A stretch of 64,000 nt of DNA from Macrococcoides caseolyticum (GCF_021366795.1 NZ_JAHCPS010000010.1:22537-86536), one strand, 5' to 3'. Positions 18,931-28,503 are shown, numbered from the stretch's first letter. The notes: generated from the sequence alone by a model not told the origin. Numbers and translations: made by a program.

Positions 18931-18963
18931 AATAAAAAAAGTATGATGATTACATCATACTTT
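18931..18963 (-). terminator. Hairpin-T7 terminator just upstream of hpr
   Basis: Read on the minus strand, AAAGTATGATG pairs perfectly with CATCATACTTT and a run of seven T follows. It ends about 30 nt before the hpr start, so it either ends the yhaH-like transcript or acts as an attenuator in the hpr leader. Confidence 0.7.
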
Positions 18964-18981
18964 ACTATAGAATAATAATAT

Positions 18982-19004
18982 TTTACCATAATGGAAACGG
19001 TAAA
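18982..19004. promoter_or_regulatory. Operator-like inverted repeat in the hpr upstream region
   Basis: TTTACC and GGTAAA are separated by 11 nt. On the minus strand the repeat overlaps promoter-like TTGTTT, 16 nt, TAAAAT. The position fits a regulator of hpr, which may be Hpr itself. Confidence 0.3.
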
Positions 19005-19152
19005 CAAGTGATATCGAGCAAATAAATTAATATATCAATAAATACATTTAACAATTTTTAATTAATTCTGTCATTTATGATTTATTCCTTTATGCTGGAT
19101 ATTTTGGTAGTAATAATTAATGATAGCTTCAATACGTTTGAAGCCATTCATT

Positions 19153-19509
19153 TTACTTTTTTGAAATTGTATCTAAAATTTCATCTTTACGGTTGTTGAT
19201 ATTCTCAATATTATGTTTTAAATTCTCAATATTTGGTTGAATATCAGATTTATAATGTGTAATTAAAGCTTTCACTTCATCAGCCATTGTTTTCATCACT
19301 TCTTGAGACGCATCTTTAGTCTTGAAGACAGCATCTTTTACTTCATTTGCTTCAATCTTTAATTGGTTCATTTGTGACTTTGTATCATAGGCTGTTGATT
19401 TAAAGTTTTGTTGTAATTCTTTACCAGACTTTGGCGCATTGAGCAAAGCGGTTGCTGTACCTGCTGCAATTCCAACACCAAATCCTAATAGTAAGCGTGA
19501 TAATTTCAT
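19153..19509 (-). CDS. YtxH-domain protein, YhaH-like
   Basis: A 118-residue protein with an N-terminal hydrophobic, glycine-rich helix (LLLGFGVGIAAGTATALL) followed by NAPKSGKEL, the YtxH signature, and then a long charged coiled-coil region. It is probably anchored in the membrane by its N-terminus. In Bacillus the corresponding gene next to hpr is yhaH. The function is unknown. Confidence 0.75.
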   Translation of the reverse strand: MKLSRLLLGFGVGIAAGTATALLNAPKSGKELQQNFKSTAYDTKSQMNQLKIEANEVKDAVFKTKDASQEVMKTMADEVKALITHYKSDIQPNIENLKHNIENINNRKDEILDTISKK

Positions 19510-19565
19510 AATTCATCCTCCTGGCATCTTTTTATTTAATATACCCATATTTCAAATAATCATGC

Positions 19566-19991
19566 TTAATTGATATTGTTTTGAATATTCTCTTTTAATG
19601 CATGCATCGCTTGTTCATCAAAAGCCTCTGCATGAGTTTCCCACTTATAGCCAAAGCCATCGACGTCATCTTCATATCGCGGAATGATATGGAAGTGGAT
19701 GTGGAAGACAGATTGGTCAGCAAATGCACGGTTATTCTGAACGATATTGATACCTGCTGGTTGAAATGCTTTATCAATGGCTTTCGCAACTTTTTGTACA
19801 GATTGAATAACTTTCGCTAAATCTTCTGGATCGACGGATAAAATATCTTCTGCCGCGTTTTTGGGAATCACTAGCGTATGTCCCTTAGACACTTGTGAGA
19901 TATCAAGAAAAGCATAAGTATATTCATCTTCATATACTTTGTATGATGGGATATCACCTTTTAAAATTTTACTGAATACTGTTTCACTCAT
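19566..19991 (-). CDS. hit: HIT-family nucleotide hydrolase/transferase
   Basis: A 141-residue histidine-triad protein. The triad His97-x-His99-x-His101 lies in FHIHFHIIPR, and the N-terminal C-F-x-I-type segment reads VFSKILKGDIPSYKVYEDE. Members hydrolyse nucleoside phosphoramidates or dinucleotides; the middle histidine is the nucleophile. It is divergent from ecsA, as in Bacillus subtilis (hit-ecsAB). Confidence 0.9.
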   Translation of the reverse strand: MSETVFSKILKGDIPSYKVYEDEYTYAFLDISQVSKGHTLVIPKNAAEDILSVDPEDLAKVIQSVQKVAKAIDKAFQPAGINIVQNNRAFADQSVFHIHFHIIPRYEDDVDGFGYKWETHAEAFDEQAMHALKENIQNNIN

Positions 19992-20122
19992 TATAAGCGC
20001 CTCCTAATACTTTTTTCTTATTATAATAGAAAATTTTAAATTATTCATTCATTCGCAATTCGTTATGCGAAAGATTCGTAATTTGATACAATATATAAAA
20101 ATAGTTAGAACGGAGAATGACA

Positions 20123-20857
20123 GTGACTGTAAAAGTAAGTAATTTAACAGGTGGATATGGTCATCAACCTGTTATTCATCATATTGATTTTGAGTTATTA
20201 CCTGGACAGATTGTAGGATTAATAGGATTAAATGGTGCTGGGAAAAGTACAACGATTAAGAATATGTTAGGATTGCTCAGACCATTGGAAGGTGAGATTG
20301 AGATCAATGGTTATCAATTATCGAAGGCACCATTTGAATATCGTGCACAATTGTCGTATATTCCTGAATCTCCGGTATTATACGATGAATTGACGTTAGA
20401 AGAACATATTGATATGACGGCTATGGCCTATAACATTGATGCGAATACTGCAATGGAACGCGCAATGCCGTTATTAAAGATTTTTCGTTTAGAATCAAAG
20501 TTAAAACAATTCCCGGCGCATTTCTCTAAAGGAATGAAGCAGAAAGTAATGATTATTTGTGCATTCATCTCTGAACCTGCATTACATATTATTGATGAGC
20601 CGTTTCTCGGACTAGATCCGCTCGGTATTCAGTCTATGCTCGATTTAATGGTGCAGGCACGCGATGCCAATAGAACGGTATTGATGAGTACACATATATT
20701 AACGACGGCTGAATTATATTGTGATTCATTTTTACTGTTGCATCATGGCAAGTTAATTGGTAAAGGCACAATAGAGGATTTAAGAGCACAGTTTAATATG
20801 CCTAATGCCTCATTGGATGAAATTTATATTCATGCTACAGGTGATGTACATGGATAA
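20123..20857 (+). CDS. ecsA: ABC transporter ATP-binding protein EcsA
   Basis: A 244-residue ABC ATPase. Walker A is GLNGAGKST (35-43), the signature is FSKGMKQK and Walker B is HIIDEPFLGLD. The GTG at 20123 has the right distance from CGGAG (20111-20115), whereas the ATG at 20117 is too close. It overlaps ecsB by 8 nt. EcsAB affects protein secretion, competence and regulated membrane proteolysis in Bacillus; the transported molecule is not settled. In this cluster it fits a secretion-related role. Confidence 0.9.
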   Translation: MTVKVSNLTGGYGHQPVIHHIDFELLPGQIVGLIGLNGAGKSTTIKNMLGLLRPLEGEIEINGYQLSKAPFEYRAQLSYIPESPVLYDELTLEEHIDMTAMAYNIDANTAMERAMPLLKIFRLESKLKQFPAHFSKGMKQKVMIICAFISEPALHIIDEPFLGLDPLGIQSMLDLMVQARDANRTVLMSTHILTTAELYCDSFLLLHHGKLIGKGTIEDLRAQFNMPNASLDEIYIHATGDVHG

Positions 20858-22067
20858 GGCAGTAAAGTTATTCAAAAGAAGACAGGCTAAGAATCAGAAA
20901 GAAATTGCTTACTATAGTAAATTTATATTCAATGGCCATTTCATCGTATTCTTATCGATTGCATTTGGCGCATTGATGTTGCAATATTCACAGATGGTAA
21001 AACAATTATCACCTCATATTAACTATCATTTAATTATCGCCTTAATTCTATCAACTTTAGTGATTACGAACTTAAGAACATTTATCAGACCAGCAGATCA
21101 TATCTTTTTACTGAACTTTGAATCCCATATGCCGCGCTACTTTAAGCTGGCGATAATGAGAAGTACTGTTTTGAGAAGCATCATTGTAATAGGCGTAATG
21201 TTATTTTTGGTGCCGCTTTATTTTAATGCAGTACAACATTCTGTTGCAGGGTATATCGCAGCGCTCGCGTTAAGTTTGTGCATGATTCATATTGGTCTAT
21301 GGATGCGTTATTTAATGATGAAGTTAGATATAGAGGCGCATTGGATTAGTCTATTGATTTTTATCATGACGTTATCTGGCACATATACAGCATTAGAAGG
21401 GTTATATCTTACAGTGGTACCGATTGTGTTATTTGGCCTAGGTTTTATTTATTTGCTGTACAAAAATGCACAGCATCGTACATTAAATTGGCATGCATTA
21501 ATTGATTATGAAGAAAGACTGAAACACAAACAAAATAAGTTCATCAATATGTTTACTGACGTTAAAGGGATGAAAGACACTGTTAAACGCCGTAGACTAT
21601 TAGATGTCCTATTACCGAAAAATAAAGCAAAATATAACCAGCAGCATATGTTTGAATTTTTGTTTGTACGTAATTTTCTGCGTAGTAGTGATGCGCTGTG
21701 GATTATTATTCGATTAATGCTCATCGCTTGCCTTGTCATTTGGGTCGTTAATCAACCAATTGTTGCAATAATTATCGGCAGTTTCATCGTCTATGCGATT
21801 GTGTTACAAACATCACAATTCTACAAACAGCAGGCATTTCAACTGTGGCCGAAAGTGTGGCCAGTACCTGAAAGTTTTGTGTTAAGTGGTTTTAAGCAAT
21901 TTATGCGTAAACTGATGTGGGTTACAACGATTATGATTGCAATCGTTTATATCGTGATTTATCCATCGCATTTTTATTACACAATCGTCTTCTTTATACT
22001 CATGCTATGGACGATGCGTAACGTGACAGAAAAGATTGAGAAACGAATGAAACGATTAAGAGATTAA
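20850..22067 (+). CDS. ecsB: ABC transporter permease EcsB
   Basis: A 405-residue integral membrane protein with several hydrophobic segments, grouped at about 35-190 and 290-395, separated by a basic cytoplasmic loop (about 215-275). The ATG at 20850 lies inside the end of ecsA and follows AGGTGATG, giving translational coupling. It is the partner of EcsA by position and length. No ecsC follows; the operon ends at a terminator. Confidence 0.88.
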   Translation: MDKAVKLFKRRQAKNQKEIAYYSKFIFNGHFIVFLSIAFGALMLQYSQMVKQLSPHINYHLIIALILSTLVITNLRTFIRPADHIFLLNFESHMPRYFKLAIMRSTVLRSIIVIGVMLFLVPLYFNAVQHSVAGYIAALALSLCMIHIGLWMRYLMMKLDIEAHWISLLIFIMTLSGTYTALEGLYLTVVPIVLFGLGFIYLLYKNAQHRTLNWHALIDYEERLKHKQNKFINMFTDVKGMKDTVKRRRLLDVLLPKNKAKYNQQHMFEFLFVRNFLRSSDALWIIIRLMLIACLVIWVVNQPIVAIIIGSFIVYAIVLQTSQFYKQQAFQLWPKVWPVPESFVLSGFKQFMRKLMWVTTIMIAIVYIVIYPSHFYYTIVFFILMLWTMRNVTEKIEKRMKRLRD

Positions 22068-22103
22068 TAAGCATTACACTGAGTAGGGCAGTTTACTATA
22101 AAT

Positions 22104-22161
22104 AAAAACCGAAGGCAACAGTCAATCGACGTGTGATCGATTCGTTGCCTTCGGTTTTTGT
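22104..22161. terminator. Strong terminator between ecsB and TRAP, bidirectional
   Basis: A 16-bp stem of AAAAACCGAAGGCAAC with GTTGCCTTCGGTTTTT encloses a smaller inner hairpin (AATCGA/TCGATT). T runs on both strands serve the two converging genes. Confidence 0.9.
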
Positions 22162-22192
22162 TGTAAATAGAGACTTTTAAAGTACACCCTCA

Positions 22193-22708
22193 CTACGATT
22201 CATCCATTTGTGTCTCAGGCTTTTCAGGAAATAATATTTTAGAATAATAGATGTTAGCCATGATATCTTCTGATTGATAAGTAGAGAGTGCGTCCTTGCT
22301 AAAGTTTTCTCTGAAGAAACGACTTTTCTTAAAATCTTCTAATAAATCTTTGTGATCAAATTGGAATACTGCAACATATGTTTCCCCTTGAACCGGTCGC
22401 AATAATCGAAAAGCATTGTAACCTTGATACTGTTGTAAATTTTCTAATGGTAAAGGTTTCGTATCAAACACTTCCTGACGTGATGCTTTGACGATAAAAT
22501 AGAGTAACATTGTTGTCTTTTCTTGAAGTGTTCCGTCACTTATCACATTATTGAAAGTTTGAGGTGCACTGAATACGGATTTATCGGTTGTTTCTTCATA
22601 CAAATAAGCACTATCTGCATTGTAAAATGATAATAGATTTCTTTGTTTATTTTTCTCTTTAATTTTATCTAGGAAAAAACTTGAGCCATACGTAATATAA
22701 GTCTTCAT
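22193..22708 (-). CDS. traP: TRAP/HmoB-like antibiotic biosynthesis monooxygenase-fold protein
   Basis: A 171-residue protein at the position occupied by TRAP (target of RNAIII-activating protein) upstream of hemEHY in staphylococci and by the heme monooxygenase HmoB near hemEHY in Bacillus. The C-terminal half (about 70-165) looks like a ferredoxin-fold monooxygenase domain with the ETYVAVFQFDHKDLLEDFKKS segment. The start is ATG 22708 behind GAGAGG. A heme-linked role is more plausible than the disputed quorum-sensing role of S. aureus TRAP. Confidence 0.75.
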   Translation of the reverse strand: MKTYITYGSSFFLDKIKEKNKQRNLLSFYNADSAYLYEETTDKSVFSAPQTFNNVISDGTLQEKTTMLLYFIVKASRQEVFDTKPLPLENLQQYQGYNAFRLLRPVQGETYVAVFQFDHKDLLEDFKKSRFFRENFSKDALSTYQSEDIMANIYYSKILFPEKPETQMDES

Positions 22709-22728
22709 CACTATCATCCTCTCTTAAC

Positions 22729-22839
22729 GGCGTCTCGTGAGCAGGCCCTCGACAAATTTCACCAACACCATCGAAATCAAAGAGCGATTTCTTGGTTTTG
22801 CTTCCAATTTGTTTGGTCCTAAGCGCTCATTCGACAGCC
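22729..22839. repeat. Nested hairpin repeat, copy 5 (between TRAP and hemE)
   Basis: Same architecture as the four copies at 16296-16763: GGC/GCC, TGAGC/GCTCA, AGG-CC/GGTCCT, AAATT/AATTT, an imperfect ACCA/TGGT stem, and GAAATC/GATTTC around AAAGAGC. It lies in the divergent region that should hold the TRAP and hemE promoters. Confidence 0.82.
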
Positions 22840-22965
22840 TCTTCTTTATACTATACCCAATTTACATGATTTATGTCAGTTTAATGACATTACTTTTTTA
22901 TGATACTTTATCAATTTTGTTATGATAAAATCAGACTATATACGAAAAAATTGGGGGAAGTTTGT

Positions 22966-24024
22966 TTGAATTCATTTAACGATACGATTTTAAAAGCAGC
23001 ACGAGGGGAAAAGGCAGCACATACGCCTGTATGGTTTATGCGTCAGGCAGGTCGCAGTCAACCTGAATACAGAAAAATTAAAGAAACACATAGTTTATTT
23101 GATATTACGCATGATCCGGAACTTTGTGCATACGTGACGAAGTTACCTGTTGATCAATATAATACGGATGCAGCAATTCTATATAAAGATATCATGTCAC
23201 CACTTGGCGCTATTGGTGTTGATGTTGAAATTAAATCTGGTATTGGCCCAGTTATTGCAAATCCAATTCGTTCAATACAAGATGTATCACGTCTCGGTGA
23301 AATCAATCCAATACAGGATGTACCTTATATTTTAGATACGATTAAGTTACTGACACAAGAACAATTAAATGTTCCATTAATCGGATTTACAGGCGCACCT
23401 TTTACTTTAGCGAGTTATATGATTGAAGGTGGTCCATCTAAAAATTATAACAAGACAAAGGCAATGATGTATGAACAACCTGAAGCATGGCATATGTTAA
23501 TGGAAAAGTTAGCAGATATGTGTATCACATACACACACGCTCAGATTGATGCGGGTTGTAAGATGATTCAAGTATTTGATTCTTGGGTAGGCGCTTTAAA
23601 TCAAGCGGATTACAGACAATTTATCGCACCATATATGCACCGTATTTTTGCTGGGATTAAAGAGAAGAATGTACCAGTCATTACTTTCGGTGTTGGTGCC
23701 AGCCATTTAATCGAAGAATGGAATGCGTTACCGGTAGATGTACTCGGTTTAGATTGGCGTCTTCAAATTGAAGAAGCGCGTGCGAAAGGGATTACGAAAC
23801 CTTTAATGGGGAATTTAGATCCTGCGATTTTACTTGCACCATGGGAAGTTATTGAATCTCATTTAATTCGAATTTTAGATCAAGGTTTACAATCAGATAG
23901 TTATATCTTTAACTTAGGGCACGGGGTATTCCCGGAAGTGAATCCAGATACGTTGCGTCGTGTTAGCGCATTTGTACATGATTATTCAGCAAAATATAAA
24001 GCACAATCATTGGGGGATAAATAA
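22966..24024 (+). CDS. hemE: Uroporphyrinogen III decarboxylase HemE
   Basis: A 352-residue decarboxylase converting uroporphyrinogen III to coproporphyrinogen III in the cytoplasm. Conserved segments are [17 protein letters not shown] at the N-terminus, [16 protein letters not shown] and [10 protein letters not shown] near the C-terminus. The TTG at 22966, 8 nt after GGGGG, gives the standard length; the ATG at 22900 would add an atypical N-terminus. It overlaps hemH by one base. It is the first gene of the hemEHY operon. Confidence 0.93.
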   Translation: MNSFNDTILKAARGEKAAHTPVWFMRQAGRSQPEYRKIKETHSLFDITHDPELCAYVTKLPVDQYNTDAAILYKDIMSPLGAIGVDVEIKSGIGPVIANPIRSIQDVSRLGEINPIQDVPYILDTIKLLTQEQLNVPLIGFTGAPFTLASYMIEGGPSKNYNKTKAMMYEQPEAWHMLMEKLADMCITYTHAQIDAGCKMIQVFDSWVGALNQADYRQFIAPYMHRIFAGIKEKNVPVITFGVGASHLIEEWNALPVDVLGLDWRLQIEEARAKGITKPLMGNLDPAILLAPWEVIESHLIRILDQGLQSDSYIFNLGHGVFPEVNPDTLRRVSAFVHDYSAKYKAQSLGDK

Positions 24025-24944
24025 TGAGTAAAAAAGGTTTACTTGTAATGGCGTATGGGACGCCATATAAAGAAGAAGATATCGAACCCTATTACACACA
24101 TATTAGACATGGCAGAAAGCCATCAGAAGAAAGCTTACAAGATCTTAAAGATCGTTACAAAGCAATAGGCGGTATTTCGCCATTAGCCGGTACTACTGAA
24201 CGTCAAGCTGAAGCTTTGGTGGATGCATTAAATAAATCAACTGGTGAAGATTATCAGTTGTATATTGGTTTAAAACATATCGCACCGTTTATTGAAGATG
24301 CTGTTGAAGCGATGCACAATGACGGTATCACTGAAGCGGTAACGATTGTTCTGGCACCTCATTATTCTAACTTCTCAGTAGGTAGTTACAATAAACGTGC
24401 GGCTGAAGTTGCAGCACAATATGGCATACAATTAAAACATGTAGAATCTTTCTACAATCAGGATAAATTTATTGAATTCTGGACAGACCAAGTGGATAAC
24501 ACACTTGCAGCCATTCCAAAAGAAGAATGGGACAAAACGGTTTTAATTGTGAGTGCACATAGTCTACCGGAAAAAATAAAAGCAGCAGGTGATCCATACC
24601 CAGAACAATTAGAAGATACAGCAACAATGATTATGGATGGTTCGAAAATATTAAATGTTGAAACAGGATGGCAGTCTGAAGGGAATACACCTGATCCATG
24701 GTTAGGACCAGATGTTCAGGATTTAACGCGCCGTTTATATGAAGAAGAACACTATCAACACTTCATCTATACACCAGTAGGTTTCGTGTGTGAACATTTA
24801 GAAGTCCTTTATGATAATGATTATGAGTGTAAAGTCGTGTGTGATGAATTGGGAGTTAAATACTATCGCCCGACGATGCCAAATACAGATGCACGATTTA
24901 TTGGTGCGATGGTTGATGAAATTCAAAATGTATTAAATCAATAG
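24024..24944 (+). CDS. hemH: Coproporphyrin III ferrochelatase HemH (CpfC)
   Basis: A 306-residue ferrochelatase of the Gram-positive type, inserting iron into coproporphyrin III. The active-site His179 lies in SAHSLPEK, and Glu257 in [11 protein letters not shown], where other families have the same pair. There is no membrane anchor. The ATG overlaps the hemE stop codon. The order hemE-hemH-hemY is typical of Firmicutes that use the coproporphyrin-dependent pathway. Confidence 0.93.
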   Translation: MSKKGLLVMAYGTPYKEEDIEPYYTHIRHGRKPSEESLQDLKDRYKAIGGISPLAGTTERQAEALVDALNKSTGEDYQLYIGLKHIAPFIEDAVEAMHNDGITEAVTIVLAPHYSNFSVGSYNKRAAEVAAQYGIQLKHVESFYNQDKFIEFWTDQVDNTLAAIPKEEWDKTVLIVSAHSLPEKIKAAGDPYPEQLEDTATMIMDGSKILNVETGWQSEGNTPDPWLGPDVQDLTRRLYEEEHYQHFIYTPVGFVCEHLEVLYDNDYECKVVCDELGVKYYRPTMPNTDARFIGAMVDEIQNVLNQ

Positions 24945-24960
24945 AAAAGAGATGTTTGAA

Positions 24961-26334
24961 ATGACGAAGTGTGCAATTATTGGAGCAGGCATCACAGGTT
25001 TATCGGCAGCATATTATTTAAATAAAGAAAATCCATCAATTTCAATTGATGTGATTGAAGCAAGTGATGTTGCGGGTGGAAAAATCAAAACCTACCAGAA
25101 AGACGGATATACGATTGAGTTAGGACCTGAATCTTATCTTGGGCGTAAACATATTATGACAGATCTTGCATGTGAAATAGGATTAAAAGATGACATTGTT
25201 GTTAATAATACGGGTAAGTCTTATATCTATGCTAAAAATAAATTATACCCAATACCAGGTGGTTCGATTTTAGGGATTCCAACAGAAATTAAACCATTTA
25301 TTTCAACACGTCTGATTTCACCACTTGGGAAGTTACGTGCTGGTTTAGATTATGTGATAAAGCCAAAACCCATGACGCCTGACGTTTCAGTAGGTGCATT
25401 CTTCAGACGTCGACTAGGTAACGAAACACTTGAGAATTTAATTGAACCTTTGTTATCTGGTATATATGGTGCTGATATCGATAAATTGAGTCTTAAATCA
25501 ACATTTCCTGATTTTAAAGCAACTGAAGAGAAGCATGGCAGTCTGATAAAAGGGATGCGTGCGAACAAAAAGAAAATGCCTAAACGACCACAGCCTGCAC
25601 CTGGACAGTTCAGACAATTTAAAAATGGTTTAATGAGTTTTATTCATGCGCTCGTTAGTGATCTTGAAAGTAAAGGTGTTAATATGCGTTATAACCATAA
25701 AGTACAGGCTGTAAAGCAATATGAGCGTGGCTATCATATTACAGTGAATGATCACGTTGAATATTATGATAAAGTAATCATTACTGTGCCTCATACTGTC
25801 TTTCGTGATTGGTTTAACGATGCACCGCTTGCATATTTTGATGAAATGAAAGCAACAAGTGTTGCGACGGTCGTCATGGCATTTGATGCGTCACAAGTAA
25901 ATAATAACGAAAATGGCACAGGCTTTGTAATTGCGAAGAATTCTGACACGGTCATTACTGCCTGCACATGGACAGATAAGAAGTGGTCACATACAACGCC
26001 TGAAGGAAAGACATTACTTCGAGCATATGTAGGACGACCTGGTAGCACAGTTGTCCAGGATAATGATGATGCTGCAATTGTTAAGCTCGCACGAAACGAT
26101 TTAGATAAGATGATGTCGATTCAAGGCGAACCTGAATTTACAATCGTAACGAAATTATTTGAAAGTATGCCACAGTACGAAGTGGGGCATATTGACCGTA
26201 TTCATGCTATTCAGCATTACATTAAGATGCAATATCCAGGCTTAGTGATAACAGGGGCATCATTTGAAGCAGTTGGATTACCTGACTGTGTCTCACAAGG
26301 ACAAAAAGCAGCCTTACAAATCACTCATGCGTAA
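24961..26334 (+). CDS. hemY: Coproporphyrinogen III oxidase HemY (CgoX)
   Basis: A 457-residue FAD-dependent oxidase with a dinucleotide-binding motif at the N-terminus (IIGAGITGLSAAYYL) and a C-terminal FAD contact region (LVITGASFEAVGLPDCV). In Firmicutes it oxidises coproporphyrinogen III to coproporphyrin III. The ATG at 24961 is preferred to ATG 24952 because AGAGATG precedes it. It is the last gene of hemEHY, with lplA 27 nt downstream. Confidence 0.92.
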   Translation: MTKCAIIGAGITGLSAAYYLNKENPSISIDVIEASDVAGGKIKTYQKDGYTIELGPESYLGRKHIMTDLACEIGLKDDIVVNNTGKSYIYAKNKLYPIPGGSILGIPTEIKPFISTRLISPLGKLRAGLDYVIKPKPMTPDVSVGAFFRRRLGNETLENLIEPLLSGIYGADIDKLSLKSTFPDFKATEEKHGSLIKGMRANKKKMPKRPQPAPGQFRQFKNGLMSFIHALVSDLESKGVNMRYNHKVQAVKQYERGYHITVNDHVEYYDKVIITVPHTVFRDWFNDAPLAYFDEMKATSVATVVMAFDASQVNNNENGTGFVIAKNSDTVITACTWTDKKWSHTTPEGKTLLRAYVGRPGSTVVQDNDDAAIVKLARNDLDKMMSIQGEPEFTIVTKLFESMPQYEVGHIDRIHAIQHYIKMQYPGLVITGASFEAVGLPDCVSQGQKAALQITHA

Positions 26335-26361
26335 GCTTAAAACATAAATCAGGAGGATGTT

Positions 26362-27348
26362 ATGAAATTTATTCATAATAATAATATTACAGATCCTACG
26401 ATTAACTTAGCGATGGAAGAATATGTATTAAAACATTTACCGAAAGATGATTCTTATTTCTTATTTTATGTGAATGAACCATCAATCATTGTCGGTAAAA
26501 ATCAAAATACATTCGCTGAAGTCAATCAAAGCTATGTAGACGAACAAAATATCCATGTCGTTCGTAGACTATCAGGTGGTGGTGCAGTATACCACGACTT
26601 AGGAAATTTAAATTTTAGTTTTGTAACGAAAGCAGATGAAGATAGCTTCCATAACTTTAAGAAGTTTACGACACCCATTGTTGAAGCATTGAATCAACTT
26701 GGTGTAGACGCACAAATGACAGGACGTAATGACTTACAAGTTGGAGAGCGTAAAATATCAGGAAATGCAATGTTCCAGTCCGGTGATCGCATGTTTTCTC
26801 ATGGAACACTCATGTTAAATAGTGATATTGAAGAAGTTGTAAAGAGCCTGACGGTTAATGAGAAGAAATTGATTACTAAAGGTATTAAATCGATTCGTTC
26901 ACGAGTTGCCAATATTCAGGAATTCTTAGACGAACCGATGTCGATGGAAACGTTTAAACAAACGTTACTGCAGTCTATCTTTGATGGCGAAATTGAACAG
27001 TATGTTTTAAATGATGAAGACTGGAAAAAGATAGAGACAATCAGTGAAGAGAAATACCGTAACTATCATTGGAATTACGGCAAAAATCCTAAATACAACT
27101 ACGAAGTTAAACAAAAATTCCCAGGTGGCATGGTTGAACTTAAAATTAATGTTGTAAAAGGGATGATGGAAGATGTCAAAATATACGGTGATTTCTTCGG
27201 TGTTGGGGAAGTCACAGATATAGAACAGCAGTTAAAAGGTTTACCACATCAGCATAGCGCTGTAAAAGCTGTGCTGGAAGATATCGACTTTGCACACTAT
27301 TTTGGACGTGTAACAAAAGAAGAATTTTTAAGCTTAGTCGCACAATAA
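26362..27348 (+). CDS. lplA: Lipoate-protein ligase A
   Basis: A 328-residue ligase that adenylates lipoate and attaches it to lipoyl domains. The conserved RRLSGGGAVYHDLGNLNFS motif binds lipoyl-AMP, and the invariant lysine lies in ERKISGNAM. The C-terminal accessory domain typical of LplA is present (about 250-328). A good AGGAGG site precedes ATG 26362. It may be cotranscribed with hemEHY. Confidence 0.9.
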   Translation: MKFIHNNNITDPTINLAMEEYVLKHLPKDDSYFLFYVNEPSIIVGKNQNTFAEVNQSYVDEQNIHVVRRLSGGGAVYHDLGNLNFSFVTKADEDSFHNFKKFTTPIVEALNQLGVDAQMTGRNDLQVGERKISGNAMFQSGDRMFSHGTLMLNSDIEEVVKSLTVNEKKLITKGIKSIRSRVANIQEFLDEPMSMETFKQTLLQSIFDGEIEQYVLNDEDWKKIETISEEKYRNYHWNYGKNPKYNYEVKQKFPGGMVELKINVVKGMMEDVKIYGDFFGVGEVTDIEQQLKGLPHQHSAVKAVLEDIDFAHYFGRVTKEEFLSLVAQ

Positions 27349-27359
27349 ATATAATGATA

Positions 27360-27397
27360 GCGCCAATTCTGATGGATATTTCGGAATTGGCGCTTTT
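27360..27397 (+). terminator. Terminator after lplA
   Basis: GCGCCAATTC pairs with GAATTGGCGC around a 14-nt loop, followed by TTTT. Confidence 0.85.
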
Positions 27398-27414
27398 ATG
27401 ATGAATCATTCACT

Positions 27415-27624
27415 TTAATGTGCCTCCAAAGCTTTCAATTCATTTGTATAACGAATGAAATCTGCCTCATTATGTTGCGTTAAAGATAGGTCGATTTTGT
27501 TATGCAGTAATTGTTTTTGATGTGTTTTAACCGCATCATCGATGATTAATTCAATATACAAGTTGTTTAATTGTGCAACAAAAGTTTCAAGACCATTGAG
27601 TTGAGTTTGTTGGTTATATTTCAT
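27415..27624 (-). CDS. Small IDEAL-domain protein
   Basis: A 69-residue protein. Residues about 22-65 (LYIELIIDDAVKTHQKQ...) resemble the IDEAL domain of small Firmicutes proteins such as YpiB. ATG 27624 follows AGGAGGG at good distance, while longer upstream starts lack a ribosome-binding site. It converges on lplA across the terminator and is divergent from comK. The function is unknown. Confidence 0.6.
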   Translation of the reverse strand: MKYNQQTQLNGLETFVAQLNNLYIELIIDDAVKTHQKQLLHNKIDLSLTQHNEADFIRYTNELKALEAH

Positions 27625-27802
27625 TGTTCTGCCCTCCTGAATTGTATTAAGACGAGTATAGTATATAATGTGATAAATTACAATAGTATTCTGAAAATTT
27701 AAATTAATCAATGTTTTAAATTTAATTAATGTTATATAGCCCATTTTTTAAGATTGTAAACATAAAATATAGTAGTGTAAACAATATTAAAATATATAAA
27801 AA

Positions 27803-27846
27803 GTTAACAAATGTTAAATGTTTTACGCTATAATAAGGTTAACAAA
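27803..27846 (+). promoter_or_regulatory. comK promoter region with duplicated GTTAACAAA
   Basis: A perfect -10 element TATAAT lies at 27829-27834. GTTAACAAA occurs at 27803-27811 and again at 27838-27846, 35 bp apart, flanking it. The second copy lies just before the ribosome-binding site. This is a candidate operator pair for comK control. Confidence 0.45.
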
Positions 27847-27863
27847 GCGATAAGGAAGTGATC

Positions 27864-28424
27864 GTGGTGGATAAATATATTATTAATGAAAAGACAATGT
27901 ATATTAAGGCATTGCGTGAGGGTAGAAGTATTTGTTCCGAAATCGGGGAATATGGATGTGCTCCTTTCTTTTATAAGAAGAAACCATTACATGTCATAGA
28001 AGATTCACTATTCTTTTATCATTCAACCTATAAAGCACGTAAAACATCAACTAAACTCATTGCTGACATTCATTCAAAGCCCCCTATCCTTATTCAGCCG
28101 GGAACGCAAACGTATTTTTTTCCTACGCATAGTAATCGCAGTAATGATCAGGCATGGATTAATGTTCACTTTATTAATCGTTTCCATGCAGGTCATCATT
28201 ATGATACAGTTGTTGAGTTTGATGATCAGTCAAATGTCTCATTTCCCATAACGCCTTATACATTTAATACACAATATTTACACGGCATAAAATTAGAATA
28301 TAGCGTGCGTGCAAAGGCGTTAAAACAGGAAATGTATCGTCAGGAAGCTGTGCAGTTTGACAAATGTAGGGCAAATTTATTCGAAATGCTAGCAATGTAT
28401 GCCTTATTAGAACGAAAGGTGTAA
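27864..28424 (+). CDS. comK: Competence transcription factor ComK
   Basis: A protein of about 186 residues of the ComK family. The characteristic core SKPPILIQPGTQTYFFPTHS and the following WINVHFI are clear. ComK activates DNA-uptake genes in Bacillus and staphylococci. GTG 27864 or 27867 is the likely start, downstream of AAGGAA; an in-frame GTG at 27858 is too close. It stands alone, 79 nt before a tRNA operon. Confidence 0.85.
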   Translation: MVDKYIINEKTMYIKALREGRSICSEIGEYGCAPFFYKKKPLHVIEDSLFFYHSTYKARKTSTKLIADIHSKPPILIQPGTQTYFFPTHSNRSNDQAWINVHFINRFHAGHHYDTVVEFDDQSNVSFPITPYTFNTQYLHGIKLEYSVRAKALKQEMYRQEAVQFDKCRANLFEMLAMYALLERKV

Positions 28425-28453
28425 ATGTTCCATAAAAATTTTTACCAAAAGTA

Positions 28454-28481
28454 TTGACCAATCCGTTTCAATTGATATAAT
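28454..28481 (+). promoter_or_regulatory. Promoter of the tRNA-Asn/tRNA-Ser pair
   Basis: TTGACC and TATAAT are separated by 16 nt, 22 nt before tRNA-Asn. Confidence 0.8.
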
Positions 28482-28503
28482 AGTATTTGTTGATTGAAAT
28501 TAA

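Noticed and set aside
19071..19151. 26-residue frame on the minus strand directly after the yhaH-like gene
   Set aside because: No ribosome-binding site of its own. The peptide faintly resembles a transposase end, but this is too short to support.
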